A DNA stretch of 64,000 nt from Portevinia maculata (GCA_949715645.1 OX454525.1:294644552-294708551); one strand, 5' to 3'; numbered from the stretch's first letter, positions 30,931 through 42,109 are shown. The notes: generated from the letters alone by a model not told the origin. A program made the numbers and translations.

Positions 30931-31354
30931 GGTTAGGTTAGGTTAGAAGGGAGGTGCACAGCAATTGCTGTGCTTGCACGGGGGCCCATTGGTCCATTGT
31001 GATCCCTTGTTGCTTATTGTGGTAAAAATCTTCCCTTACAATAAAAACACTTACCATACTCCGTTTAAATAATTCTTGTTGGTTGGCCTATTGGAACCAA
31101 CCTGTCTTCTTGACAAACCTGATTGTGTCCGTCAGTGGTACCTGCGCTACGTCCTCTATGTCTTCGAAAAATCTGTTGCCCAGATAGCGAAGTCGAGATG
31201 TCTGGAGGTTTGGACACTCGCAGAGCAGGTGTTTGATGGTCTCGGTTTCTTCTATATCCTGACAGCTCCTGCAGTAGTCTGGTGAGCTAATGCTCAGCCT
31301 GTTTGCCATTACAGCTATGGTGCAGTGGCCTGTCAGTACGCCGGTTAGGATACG
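30931..31354 (-). mobile_element. I-type LINE, 3' end only, with target-site duplication
   Basis: Minus strand. LTGHCTIAVMANRL-like, then SPDYCRSCQDIEETETIKHL and LCECPNLQTSRLRYLG (the C-terminal CCHC motif of RNase H LINEs), then FVKKTGWFQ. The 3' UTR has ATCACAATGGACCAATGGG, the palindrome GCACAGCAATTGCTGTGC and a CTAACCTAACCTAACC tail. TATGCAAAGTAT (30919-30930) and TATGCAGAGTAT (31355-31366) form a 12-bp duplication with one mismatch. It is a 5'-truncated insertion in the RTE-like LINE. The 3' end is like that of the 5S SINE type 1. Confidence 0.85.
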
Positions 31355-32435
31355 TATGCAGAGTATACCTGTACACTTTTTTTTATCATTGAAAAAAAAT
31401 ATATCGTTAGAAGAGGTTGGCTTAGCTATAAGAGAACCGGTTTACCAACGGAGCTATTCAAATACGGAGGTGATGTTTTGCGAGGGCGCATGCACCAAAT
31501 CATCAACCAAGTATGGGTGAAAGAAAGCATACCCGATGACTGGCATCTCCATATGTCCCATCTTCAAAATAGGCGATCCTATGTCTTGCAAGAACTATCG
31601 AGGCATATCCCTGCCAAATGTCGCATAAAAGATCCTATCCAACGTACTGTGTGATAGTCTGAAGTCGTTCTGCAACACACTTCCGGAACGGCAGATCGAC
31701 AATAGACATAATATTCATACTAAGGAAAATCCTCGAAAAGACAAATGAATTTCAAGTCGGGATCCACCACCTTTTCATCGACTTTCCAGCCGTATATGAT
31801 AGCATTCATCGTCAGGAGCTCTACGTGGCGATAGCCGTGTTCAGGCTCCCGGCAAAACTGATCCAGTTGTGTCGCGTGACACTTGAAAGTACGCGGTTTA
31901 ATGTGCAGTTTGGAAGCAGCCCTTCCGAATTATTCCAAACTTGTACCGGATTTCGGCAAGCAAATGCACTGTCATGTGTCTTCTTCAATCTTGATCTGGA
32001 GAAAATAGTGCGGAGGGTAGGTGTCAACACGGAAGGCACTATCTTCAATAGATTTGTCCAGCTACTAGGGTATGCGGACGATATCGACATTATCGGCCGT
32101 TCCAAGGATGCCGTGTTAGAGGCTTTTGAAGAACAGGCGAAATTGGTTGGTCTTGAAGTAAATGAGGACAAGACAAAGTACATGCTATCAACAAACAATC
32201 AAACATATGTCCACCGCCTAGGATAAAACGTCACTGTTGATAGCAGTAACTTTGAGGTAGTTAAGGAGTTCATCTACCTGAAAGACCGAACCTCCGTTTT
32301 AAAGACCAAGCCGTCGCGGCCAGAGCGCCTGGTCTGGAGAACTGGAAGCAGCGTGCCATTGATCGCAGGGGATGAAAGGCTGCAGTGTTTCAGGAGGAAA
32401 CTCTTCACGGGTTGGGAGCCTGTTAAGTAAGTAAG

Positions 32436-33389
32436 GAGCATCCATTCGTATTCGGAAAGCCTTCGCTCTGGATTACCATTGTAGTCGATTGCGACACGAA
32501 GATTTTCCTCGGCCTTTGCCATTGTATTGACCTTTTTTTGCGTGCATACCTACAGCCGGGGAGAGGCTGTCGTCATGCCAACCTCTGTTGGAGTATCTTG
32601 GAGCCATCTCAGATATGGACATATACTTACCTGGGCCGGCTACCGGTTGCTTAGAGATGAGAGGCAAATGGACCTTCGCGCTCGCTGCGGCCAGTCAAGA
32701 GGCCCTCGCCTGAACTCCGCTAGACCCTGCGCTATCTTTTGGCAGAATCTCCTTGGAGCGTGTCTGCCCAGCCCGATGTGTCTCTTTGGCTCTGTTGGCA
32801 TCAGACTTTCCGGGTTGTGACATACTCAAGGCAAGAGGCAAGTGTCCTGTCTATCTGACCAGCTTCCCTTTCCGTGAAGGAATTGGGGTCGCGATTCCCA
32901 ACCCTAGTCAGCAGTTGTTGTGCATTCTTGCGCTTTATCAGCGGGTTCGCAGTTTCCACTGCTCTTGACTGCCTTGTGTCTTGCCTAAGTCTGGTTTTTT
33001 GGCGGATACACATGCGGCAGACACGTGCTGATATGGCACAGGGCATTTCGCATTCCACTGACATTTTGTCGTTTATTGGTTTTTTCGAAAGGATCTGGAT
33101 AGTTGGTGGTGGGCACAGGTTTTAGGTCCTGTATGGGCCATTAATGCGTAATATTTATTTATTTTTTACCTTGCTAGTTGACGGTTCTTGAAGTAAGGAA
33201 GTCTCTTTCTCTTCCGTCAATCGTCGTTGTCGTCGTTGGAGAATCGGTTTATAAAAGAAGTTCCTGGTGCCCTATTCATTTGCACCAGTCCTTTGCTTGT
33301 TTGTTTATATTTTTCGATTTTGGACCCACGATAAAGTGGGAAGGAGATGTGATTCTGTGCTCCCCTTGGTCAGTCATATATCTTCCAAC
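32436..33389. other. Unclassified, possible LINE ORF1 remnant (minus)
   Basis: On the minus strand a frame at 33064-32801 reads RDPNSFTEREAGQIDRTLAS and later frames continue with GKYMSISEMAPRYSNRGWHD (about 32640-32570). This looks like decayed protein-coding sequence and could be the first ORF of an I-type LINE, but I do not recognise it with confidence. On the plus strand, TAGGTCCTGTATGGGCCATT near 33123 resembles the tail of the second 5S SINE type (52211). Confidence 0.3.
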
Positions 33390-33545
33390 AGGAGGAGTTT
33401 TATGACCTTCTAGACGAAGCCTAGATATTGCTTGTCGACTTCAACGCCAAAATGGATAAGAAAAACATCTTTGGCTGATAAATTAGCAAGCACACCATCC
33501 ACGACATGACGCTATCGAACTTTCACCCTGTCCATCAATCTATGC
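33390..33545 (+). mobile_element. RTE-like LINE endonuclease scrap
   Basis: EEFYDLLDEA, then VDFNAKMDKKNIFG-like and HDM-like segments, match the endonuclease at 30200-30330 (EEFYDLLDGA, LGDFYAKVGKEN). About 150 bases of a dead copy. Confidence 0.65.
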
Positions 33546-34049
33546 AGAATCCCACCAAACCGACTTAAGTAACAATTTTAAATAAATAATTTAGTTTTCT
33601 TCTCTTTTTTTATTATGGCAGGCACATCTGATTGTATATGTTCGCAAACATACCAATTCAGACCAGGTAAGTGTACGAGTACCCGGCCACCATACTCTTT
33701 TTCCTACTTTGATCCATGATAACTAATAAACCTGGCCCCTTAAACAAGTTGTTTTTTCTTTTTGCACCTTAATGGCAATTTCATGTATGGAAAAAAAATA
33801 GCTGAATGTAATTGGATTCATGCATCTGAAATTAAAATCAATTTTTTGGAAAAAGTGAAATTTCACCAGAACCCGGCCACCAAAATTCATTAGTCGGCCA
33901 CTTTTGCATCAGTATCCGGCCAGGTTATTTTTATTTCAACAAAACTGTAGGTAATAACAAAATAAATTTAACATTTTTATTTTGGTATCACATGTATGTA
34001 CATGTACCTACCTACATAATTATAGTTCAATTAATATAATATTATATAA

Positions 34050-35110
34050 TCTAATATATAAAATTCTTCTGTCACAGTTTTAGTGTTTATACTCCTCCGA
34101 AACGGCTTGACCGATTCTGATGAAATTTTATATGTATATTCCGTAGGTATGAGAATAGGTTTATAACTAATTTTTATACCACTAAGTGATAATGGTGGTC
34201 TACCACAAACATTTATTTTTTTTTGACAAAAGTTTTTATTTTTATTTTTTTATCATTTACTATTCAAAAATACATATAACCCTTAATTTTCAAACTTCTA
34301 CCACCAACACCCATTTTTTAATAGCAATATTAGTACTGTAATAATCTTAAACTCTCAGTGATCGATAACTGATTTATCATTTATTAGTTTGTTAATTATT
34401 CAGTGCGTGCAAAATCTTAAGGGGAACAATTTAAAATAAAAGAGAAATATATACGTGTTGTATGATTGTGAAAGGAAGGTAAAATAATAAAAGAACGAAA
34501 ACATTGTCAGTATACTGTTTTCTATCATTAAGTACTTCAATTTAATCTATTTATGTAATATTTATGTAGTAAACAATGCCAGCATGACGCAAAGGGAACA
34601 ATTTGGACCGTCGAACGAATAGAACGACATACATGCGAAATAGAAGAGCCCAAAGATCAGACGAACGAGTCCAACAAGATAATGCAGATGTGCGTATGAG
34701 CATGGCACAATTTCGTGAATCACAATCACAAGAGGCACGAGCTGAACGAAATCAACAAAGACAATTAGATTGAACGGCTTACTTATCGGTACGGATCCAG
34801 ATTCTAACCTGTTCCTGAAGCCAACATTTAATTCATGTTTCCAAATGACATCGTTCGGAGCAACAGAAATAGTTAAAAATAATGCTGCACATAGTCAACA
34901 ATTCCATTCAAAATTCAAAATCAAAGCCCAAGTTTATCACAAAGTGGGCTAATTGCTGCCAATGCCGAATGAACCACATAATTTTTTACAAATTTACTTT
35001 ATGGGCGGTGGGGACTCCGAAAACGCACTCGCTAATCGCGTGGATGCACGTTGCGGCTACAATAACCTCAATTCACCATATGCCAGACGCATCGTCGGCG
35101 AGCTGGATGC
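34050..35110 (+). mobile_element. Helitron remnant, part 1
   Basis: TCTAATATATAAAATTCTTC at 34050 resembles a Helitron 5' end (TC start, AT-rich). From ~34600 degraded coding sequence gives RESQSQEARAERNQQRQLD. After a frameshift and deletion it reads NSCFQMTSFGATEIVKNN, KFKIKAQVYHK, PNEPHNFLQIYFMGGGDSEN and CGYNNLNSPYARRIVGELDA. This is the Helitron-like N-terminal domain that precedes the Rep nuclease and helicase. It continues at 36985-37290 after a ~1.9-kb interruption. Confidence 0.8.
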
Positions 35111-35344
35111 TCTATAGACATTTTCACCAAGCTATCTCTTTCTGAAGTGCGGAATCCCTGTCTTAAACAACAGAAACTAATTGAATGATAAAATTGCAGA
35201 AATTTGCACAAATCGTATGGAATAATCATTGTGATTGTTAATGAACTGAATATGAAATTGCAAACAGAAGCTATTGAAGGGTAAAAAGTAACAAATAATA
35301 GAGAAAAAACGTGAGAAAGTATGTTAAAGCAAAACAAACAATTA

Positions 35345-36618
35345 ACATAGGGACGGGCTACAGTCCGCTTGGCGAACTTTTGGATATCCTATTTTTATTA
35401 ACAGCAGACACCTAGAGAGTCTATATCATAAATTTCAGTTTCCTAGCTCAAACTTTGACTTTCCAATAAAATTGTTTTATTTAATTGTGGGCGTGTCAGT
35501 GGGCTGATTTTAAAAATTTTATCTCCCGAGCAGTTTTATGAGTCAAAGATCATAAAAAATTTCAGCTTTCTAGCTAAAAATTCGATTTTTTCGATAAATT
35601 TGTTTTTTTTTTAGGTTGAGTTTTTAGCGTGTCTGTGGGCGGATTTCAAAAATTCTTAAACTTGATTATTTCGGGGACCTGGAGTGTATATATGGTTAAA
35701 TGCTCAATATTTGCCAACAGACGAACGGACATGGCTAGATCGACATTACTATCGATAAATATAGTAACTTTTAGGGGTCTACGGGCAATATCAAACTTCG
35801 CGTCAAAATTAGTATACCCTTATAATCTATATATATAAAAATCAATCCATATTTGAGTTTGTTGCCGCTGTTTGGCCAAACGCGTTAACCGATTAAAATG
35901 AAATTTTTTTCCATGAAAGGTGACGTCTGTACAAAGGATGTTTGCTATGTGCAATATCTATATCTGCATCGGTGTGTGAATTATGGGTATTTGAGTGAGT
36001 ACACATGCATATGTGCATATCCGTGTAAATTCCGATGCAGATACAGAGACCGCACATATAAAAAAAACCATCGTACAGTCGTCACCTATTTTGTTATCTT
36101 AACGCGCATATGAAAGAGGGAGACCAGACCAACGTTTCAAGCCTATTGTGGTGTTTGTGCGCACTTTCATTCTTGAGATATCGTGTGTTCAATGTTTTAT
36201 TCAAATAACTCTTATTGAATTTTTTTGCATTTTTTTTTGTGAATCGGACATCGGAAAGTTGCTTTTCCCACATTGATAACAATCGGTGTGAAAGTGAATG
36301 AAAAATGATTCTATCGAAGTTTTTTACTTTCGCTTTGTTGTTTGATTCGCATAAGTAAGCTGACATAGGCGCCTGCCAGACAAAAAGCACCTACCCTAAG
36401 CGGAACAGGTTGAGCTCAAATCAGGCAATCTTCGGTATTGGCCTGAGAGTGTTTCTGTGAAGTTTGGCCAAAATCGGTTTTCTTTTTTTAGGGGCAGCAA
36501 CATAGGTACGCCAGATACCCGCTATAGACAATAATAAGGAAGTCTATTCGACCATATTGCCCAATAGAATTCTCGGGCACGGGCAAAGCCGGGAGGGTGC
36601 AGCTACTAGGGTATAAAA
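35345..36618 (+). repeat. Family D repeat, copy 3, split by a Helitron
   Basis: Starts ACATAGGGACGGGCTACAGT, then has two modules (GTGGGCGTGTCAGTGGGC, GTGTCTGTGGGCGGATTTC) and GATCGACATTACTATCGATA. The closing hairpin ATACCC...GGGTAT is interrupted between TATACCCTTATAA (35825) and GGGTATAAAA (36610) by a small Helitron. Confidence 0.85.
35826..36609 (+). mobile_element. Small non-autonomous Helitron
   Basis: 784 bp. It begins TCTATATATATAAAAATCAA and ends GGCAAAGCCGGGAGGGTG then CAGCTACTAG: a TC start, an imperfect GC-rich hairpin near the end and a CTAG terminus, with no duplication of the target. These are the Helitron rules. No rolling-circle protein is encoded. It sits inside the terminal hairpin of a family D copy, which dates it as younger than that copy. 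Confidence 0.85.
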
Positions 36619-36984
36619 ACAGTTAATATGTTGACCGAAAACCCTATTTTATTTAGATTATCTTATTAGATATCTAAAATGTTTCTTTAGAAAACTTTTC
36701 AACTTATTTGCTTCCAAACAAAAATATTTGTTTGCCACAACGCGATTGTCATGGTTTCACTTTTATTTTTCGTACAGAATCTTAATATATTGTTAGATTT
36801 TTAGTATTCCAAAACGTGGTTTGGATACTCCTTCTTAGTTCCGAAACTTTTTTTTTTGTTAAAATTGGATTTGTTATAAACTTTTTTGGAAATATTCGCG
36901 AAGAACGTATTTGTCGCCATGCGAATTCGCCATTGTATTCATTCATTGTGTGTTCATTTGCCACTGACGTTGTCGTGAGGTACT

Positions 36985-37290
36985 CTATTGAATGAGCACA
37001 ATGAATTGTTCAAATTATTCAAATCACACATGCACAAATTACAAACTGACAATCACGCTATTGTCATCAATCCTGATAAAACACCAGCTGGAGAGCACAT
37101 GCGTGGATTTCATGCACCTGTTATTGACGACTTTGCTGGAATCATGGTTGGCGACCGTACAGCGATGGGACAAATCGTGATTCGAAGAAGAAATAATCAT
37201 GCTTATTTTGAGATTCGAATGAATACTCAAGTCGTTCGATTGTCTATTTTCATTCGAATTATACCGGAGTATAATACATATATATAGTAA
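36985..37290 (+). mobile_element. Helitron remnant, part 2
   Basis: NELFKLFKSHMHKLQTDNHA, INPDKTPAGEHMRGFHAP and VGDRTAMGQIVIRRRNNHAY follow on directly from the end of part 1 (ARRIVGELDA) in Helitron N-terminal domains. The two parts are therefore one coding region split by later insertions. The helicase domain was not seen; family D copy 4 begins just beyond. Confidence 0.8.
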
Positions 37291-37882
37291 AGTAGCTAAT
37301 AAGAGTTCAGTTATACATTTATAATGTTACAAAGGTGGATATATAAATAAACATAGCGGGCTATATTCCGCTTGGGCGAACTGTTGGATACCCTATTCTT
37401 ATTCCTATCCCTCATAAGTGGGCGTGACAGAAGTCTAAGTATGATTATGGTTAACATTTAAAGGATTTTATCAAAAAAAAAAACGAAGCTTTTGTAAAAA
37501 AAACGCGCCCTAGCTCAAACTTTAGTTTTTTAATAAAATTATTTTATTTAATTGTGGGCGTGTCAGTAAGCGGATTTCAAAAAAATTAACACATGTGCAT
37601 AAAGGGCCCCTAGAGAGTATATATTATGAATTTCTGCTCCCTAGCTCAAACTTTGGATCTTCAAAAAAGTTTTTTTAAATTGTGGGCGTGTCAGTAGGCG
37701 GATTTTGAAAATATTTACACATGAGGTTAAAGGGCTTAAAGCGTATTTTAAATTTCAGCTCACTAGCTCAAATTTTGGTTTTTCAATAAAATTGTTTTAT
37801 TTAATTGTGGGCGTGTCAGTGGGCGGATTTTGAAAATTTTATCTCCCGAGCAGTTTTACGAGCAATAGATCATATACACATT

Positions 37883-39707
37883 TTCAAATCGATTTGATAC
37901 AATTACAGGTGTTCCTCAGGGTTGTATCCTCAGCCCATTATTATTTGCCCTGTTCATAGATGATGTCTGCGAGCTTCTTCCGGGTGGAGTTAATTTTGCT
38001 AACATTATAATCAAAGTCCTGTTGTACGCGGACGATCTAGTTATGCTCGCTGATAATCCTTTCACGCTTCAATTGCAAATAAACCGTCTAATTTCATTTT
38101 GCGAGTCTTGGGGCTTGCAAATTAATACCCAAAAAACTAAGATTGTTATATTTGAAAAGAGACAATCAAGAAGGCGAGCGGAAGAAAAATGGTCTCTAAA
38201 CAATACACACATTGAGGTTGTACAGGAGTTTAAATATTTGGGTGTCCTCTTCACCTACAGCTATCTAAAGCACTCCAAAGAAAAAAGCAACGAAGCTAAA
38301 TTGGCTCTTAATATAATGTGGTCAAAGTTTTTTTCGAACCAAAATGTTGATTTAACGTCCAAGTACAAAGTTTTCAACGCGACAGTAAATGCATGCATGG
38401 CATATGGCGTCCAAGTCTTCGGATACACACACTTCGAAGCTTTTGAAACTGTACAAAGGAACTTTTTTAAGAGGATATTTCGTTTGCCTAACTCAACACC
38501 CAACTACGCTATATATGTATAGTCAGGAATAGTCCCTATATATATACAAAATTTGAAGGCAAGTGCGAACTTCATTACTAGAGTGATGAAAAGAAGTGAA
38601 ACTTGTCTTCACAAAATCATCTTAAGAAAATTACTTCGAGTGAATGCTTCCCCGTTTAAAAACTGGAACGAACTAGCTTTATCTTACGAAACAAGTTTAA
38701 ACTTAACAGAAACTAATGTGACCGATTGGCAGGCTCAGTTTTCTGATGTGATTGCTAAGGTGGATCACAAAATGTTTCTGGATAACCTTTCCAGAGCATC
38801 TTCGTCTACTTCAAGAGCTATTTATAGTCACTTAAACCATGAACTGCCCTAGGAAGTCTCTTACTTTAGTAATGAATTTTCAGCCTCGGTTATAGCAAGA
38901 GTTAGAGTTAGAGTTAGAGCAAGAGTTGAAATTTTAAATTTGAACTTTATACCTCATCGATCAGACTTGCCCCAGCTATGTGATCTATGTAACGGAAGAG
39001 CGAATGAAGATATATACCATTTCGTTGCTGCTTGTCCTATTCTACAAGAAATTCGCCGGTTGCATTTTCGGGAAAGTTTTATATCTTTGGACAAACTTTT
39101 TGAAATTTTAAATGGAGCAATGGGCTGGCTCAGCCTCTTTAAATATTGCCAACATGCTCTTTCTTACCGTAACAGTTTCACATATTAAACTTAGTCGATT
39201 ACCCGCTTATTGCAGTTTTGACCATATTTTATACCTAACTATTTATTGTTTTGTTGCTGATCATACTAAATTTGATAATATCTCTTTTGTGTTTCAAATC
39301 ACGTTAAAATTGATAATATTGTATAAACAGCTATTTCTAACCAAATTGTGTATTATCTTGGGTTTCAAATCATGTTAAAATTGATAAAATTTTGTATAAA
39401 CGGCTAATCAAATTGACCAAATTGTATAATATTTTGTGTTTCAAATCACGTTAAAATTGATATCATTGTTTTATATAATAATATTTCTTCATATCTTTTG
39501 TTAAACATTTTTTTTTTCTCCTTTTCTTTATATTATAAAATTTTTGCTTTTTATTATTTCTTTTATTTCTTTTTTTTTAAATCATATTATGAAATGTCAT
39601 CTCAGGCAGACGGCAGTATTGCCATGTCCTCATTCTTAAGTATACCAATTTGTAAACTTTATGATGGAAAAAATAAAGAATCTATCTAATCTAATCTATC
39701 TATATAC
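37883..39707 (+). mobile_element. LINE fragment with TCTAA tail, inside family D
   Basis: Starts inside the RT: ITGVPQGCILSPLLFALFID (motif B), VLLYADDLVMLADNPFTLQL (motif C), SWGLQINTQKTKIVIFEK and HIEVVQEFKYLGVLFTYSYL. After a stop at 38520, SGIVPIYIQNLKASANFITR-like and FKNWNELALSYETSLN continue in the same frame. PQLCDLCNGRANEDIYHFVA then CPILQEIRR is a C-terminal zinc motif. The 3' end is AATAAAGAATCTATCTAATC with TCTAA repeats. Only a few stops are present in the last ~600 codons. Clade not assigned. Confidence 0.88.
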
Positions 39708-39981
39708 AAAATTTCAGCTTTCTAGCTCAAAATTCGATTGTTTCGAATTTTTTTTTTTTTTTATAGTTTGTGGGCGTGTCTATGGGCGGATTTCAACAAT
39801 TCGTAAACTTGATTATTTCGGAATCCTAGAGAGTATATGGTTAAAATTTCAGTTCTCTAGGCCCAGTTTAAAGGCCTAATTTTTGCCGACAGACGGACGG
39901 ACGGAGGGACGGACATGGTTAGATCGATATTACTATCGATGCTGATCATAAATATACTAACTTTAGGTTTTTTTTTTTAGA

Positions 39982-40217
39982 ACCAACGACCATACCACGT
40001 CGAGTTAATCGGTTCTTGTCATATCACCGTAATTAAACGACGTTGGGCGCGGTTAGTACGTAGATGGGGGACCGTTCGAGAACAGCCGCGTGTCGTTGGC
40101 CAGTCCCATCTACAGAGTTGAGGTAGATAATACATACGTGGTATCACAATGGACCTAAATTGGTCTAAGTGTGTCGGCTTCTGCCGACAGCCACATAAAC
40201 CTAACCTAACCTAACCT
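39982..40217 (+). mobile_element. 5S rRNA-derived SINE, type 1, unbroken copy
   Basis: 236 bp. The 5S head (CCAACGACCATACCACG, AATTAAACGACGTTGGGC, GGTTAGTACGTAGATGGGGG) ends near 40101. A short linker leads to GTGGTATCACAATGGACC, the hairpin TGTCGGCTTCTGCCGACA and CCTAA repeats. A run of T's precedes the head, and the exact duplication is unclear because of a TAGG overlap. The same differences from fly 5S rRNA occur in the 21/27 kb copy, so both descend from one SINE master rather than from separate 5S genes. Confidence 0.9.
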
Positions 40218-40329
40218 AGGGGTCTACGGGCAATATTAAGGTATGTTACAAACTATGCGTCAAAATTAATATACCCTTAGAATAGGGTATAAAAATACAG
40301 GTACACATTTTTAATTATGCGCATATGAA

Positions 40330-41077
40330 TGAAAAATAACACTTAAGCATCTCCTAAATCTAGACAATGATCACATATAAATTCCATTTTAGGTATTCTT
40401 AAAATCTGATTGAGCTACACTTTAGTTGATACCGACGTGGACATGTGACATAACACACAACCAATGTTTTTCAAATCCTCTTCTTCTGTATCGCTTGTAA
40501 GCTGCTCTTTGCATTTGTCGCATTCGATGACTTGTTTTTTTCCTTCTCGCTTTTTTCCCTTTAATTTTTTAGTTTCTTTTTCCATTTCCTTCCTTAGCCT
40601 TTCATCTTTTCTCTTTTCGACTGCAACAATTTTGTCTTGCTTAGCCCGCTCTTTTTGCTCGTATATATCCCTCCAAGCCTGTGAAGAAATTGCGCTGGGA
40701 GACCTGCTTAGCTGTGTAAGAGTTCTATTTTTTTTTTCTTAAAAGGATCTGGATAAAACAAATGCTTCGACAAAGAAAGTGGAGAACGAGATCTGCATGG
40801 AGAACAGGATTCTGATCCTTCATTTGATGAAATTAATGTTTATGTTTGGAGAAATTTTCCGTGTTGTTGATGTGGTTGATTGATTTCCGCTTGATTTCAA
40901 ATCGGCAAAATCAAAAGTAGAACCTGGATTTGGCTCGTTCAAAGTTATGGGGGCAAGTGAAGATCTTTTTGATGAAGTAGGTGTGGCCAGATATTTAGCT
41001 GCTGATGAAGATGTGTCTTCCGGTATTTCATTTAATATGTAAGCAAGTAAATCAAAATAGATAGAGGAAATTATCAA
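40330..41077 (-). pseudogene. pogo transposase, C-terminal part
   Basis: Minus strand, two frames. 41077-40820 is Ser/Thr-rich (NEIPEDTSSSAAKYLATPTS). 40740-40460 is a Lys/Glu-rich helix (VEKRKDERLRKEMEKETKKL) followed by a Cys-rich PHD-like end (VIECDKCKEQLTSDTEEEDL, IGCVMC, FICDHC). Insect pogo/Tigger transposases often end this way. It belongs with 42110-43375; the DNA between them (41090-42108) was inserted later. Confidence 0.65.
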
Positions 41078-41089
41078 TAAAACAACATC

Positions 41090-41980
41090 TAACTGTCATC
41101 ACACTAATTTTTTTCTTTATAATAAAAGAACATATAATATTTTTAGTAGTTCATTTTAACCTAACATATAACTTAAATTAATCGACAAAGTCGCTTCCGG
41201 CCGGGCCGAGGAGTACGTCACCATCGGCTGCGTAACTAGAAGGGAACAAAGAGCCATATGAGCACAGCTGTATATGCTTTATTTCCACTTATTTTAGGTA
41301 TTAAACAAGAAAGTATTAAAAGCCAGTCCCGTACAGAGGACTATAATGTTAACGACTGGTGGACGAGAGATTTCGCAACCAAAAATATAAAGCACACTGG
41401 GCAGGAAACCGCACATCCCCGTGTGATGAGCGGACACCCAGCAAGCCGATATACATCCAACCCCTGGCGCCTCTTTAGGAAGGAAACCGCACCCCTAACC
41501 ACGCTCGGATCCTCCTCCTCACTCCTCGACGTACACAGCACACAGAGCAGGAAACCGCACATCTCCGTGTGCCAGAATAAAATGTCGTTCAGGAGGAAAC
41601 ACCCAGCGAGTCAACGAAACAAACGGTTGGCGGGAGTACTCCAATCATATTGCTCGCGACGGTTTGGGAAGAAACCACACCACTCACCACGCTTATTGAT
41701 TTGGCACTCTAACCGCACCAACCTTAGGTTGCGAAAAAGGAAAAGATAATACTTGCCCCTTTTTTCTGTCTTACAAATATAACATTAAGATCAGACAAGG
41801 TGTTATTGTGCATTGCACTGTTTATGGAATCTACTTGCGATTTCGCATCTAATCCCATAAACAGTGCAATGCATATGGGGGGGCATGCTGCCCCCCTGCA
41901 ACCCCCCTGCGTGGGGTCACTGTTTGATTTGGAGTGGGTGCAAGGGTCTTTAGTTATAATAGACAAATTCTCAAATTATA
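41090..41980. other. Unclassified insert with internal repeats and a hairpin
   Basis: Lies between the two halves of the pogo transposase. A plus frame at 41258-41749 (163 codons) matches nothing I know. The DNA within it repeats AGGAAACCGCACATC (about 41403 and 41547) with related forms GGAAACCGCACCCC and GAAGAAACCACACC at roughly 40-100-base spacing. So it is more likely a repeat array than a gene. A long perfect hairpin lies at 41809-41873 and a G7/C6 palindromic patch just after it. Confidence 0.4.
41809..41873. repeat. Perfect 19-bp inverted repeat (hairpin)
   Basis: GCATTGCACTGTTTATGG (41810-41827) and CCATAAACAGTGCAATGC (41855-41872) are exact inverse complements, with one more T-A pair outside. 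The 27-base loop holds a small TGCGA/TCGCA pair of its own. It could be the ends of a tiny element or a precursor-like hairpin. Confidence 0.85.
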
Positions 41981-42108
41981 GGTGGGAAATAACTTCACAA
42001 AATTTTGGGTGAAGTTATTGCTCACCATCAGTGGGCAATAACTTCACAAAAAAAAGTGAAGGTATTGCCCATGTGAAGTTATTGCCCGTGAAGTTATTTC
42101 CCTGCACC
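41981..42108. mobile_element. MITE, 128 bp, complete copy
   Basis: Left end GGTGGGAAATAACTTCAC; right end, inverted, GGTGCAGGGAAATAACTTCA. Inside are further forward and reverse GTGAAGTTATTGCCC units around an A run. It carries no coding sequence and is inserted in the pogo transposase gene. A half copy is at 30381-30469. Confidence 0.8.
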
Positions 42109-42109
42109 G

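Larger units (their letters stand above)
30115..32435 (+). mobile_element. RTE-like LINE, long but broken copy
   Basis: Endonuclease at 30122-30380: FQNIRLICAHESTDEAEDPI, VKVVLGDFYAKVGKENHSRL and NGCRLIDFAAARN. The linker at 30480-30800 has WYNDVC-like and YRAKRREEKKILRRKKMAYA, then RNNIRRFYKKAKQLAAGFKP. RT at 31400-32270: TELFKYGGDVL-like, IPDDW, CKNYRGISLPNVA-like, FQVGIHHLFIDFPAVYDSIH (motif A), FNVQFGSSPSELFQTC and LLGYADDIDIIGRSKDAVLE (motif C). After a deletion, NWKQRAIDRRG ends the protein, followed by TAAGTAAGTAAG near 32427, a likely 3' tail. It is interrupted by a MITE piece (30381-30469) and an I-type LINE end (30931-31354), and carries many frameshifts. Confidence 0.82.
37350..40292 (+). 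repeat. Family D repeat, copy 4, split by a LINE and a SINE
   Basis: The opening block is slightly changed (ACATAGCGGGCTATATTCCG), then there are four modules with GTGGGCGTGTCAGT..GCGG. The copy is interrupted near 37883 by a LINE, resumes at 39708 (TATACAAAATTTCAGC), is interrupted again at ~39982 by a 5S SINE, and closes with GGGGTCTACGGGCAATATTA and TTAGAATAGGGTAT near 40290. Confidence 0.85.

Noticed and set aside
39498..39690. Phe/Tyr-rich small membrane protein
   Set aside because: It is an AT-rich LINE 3' UTR read in a chance frame.
39982..40101. Functional 5S rRNA gene
   Set aside because: Several differences from fly 5S rRNA lie in conserved positions, the sequence runs straight into a LINE-like tail, and the same changes recur in other copies. 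It is a SINE head.
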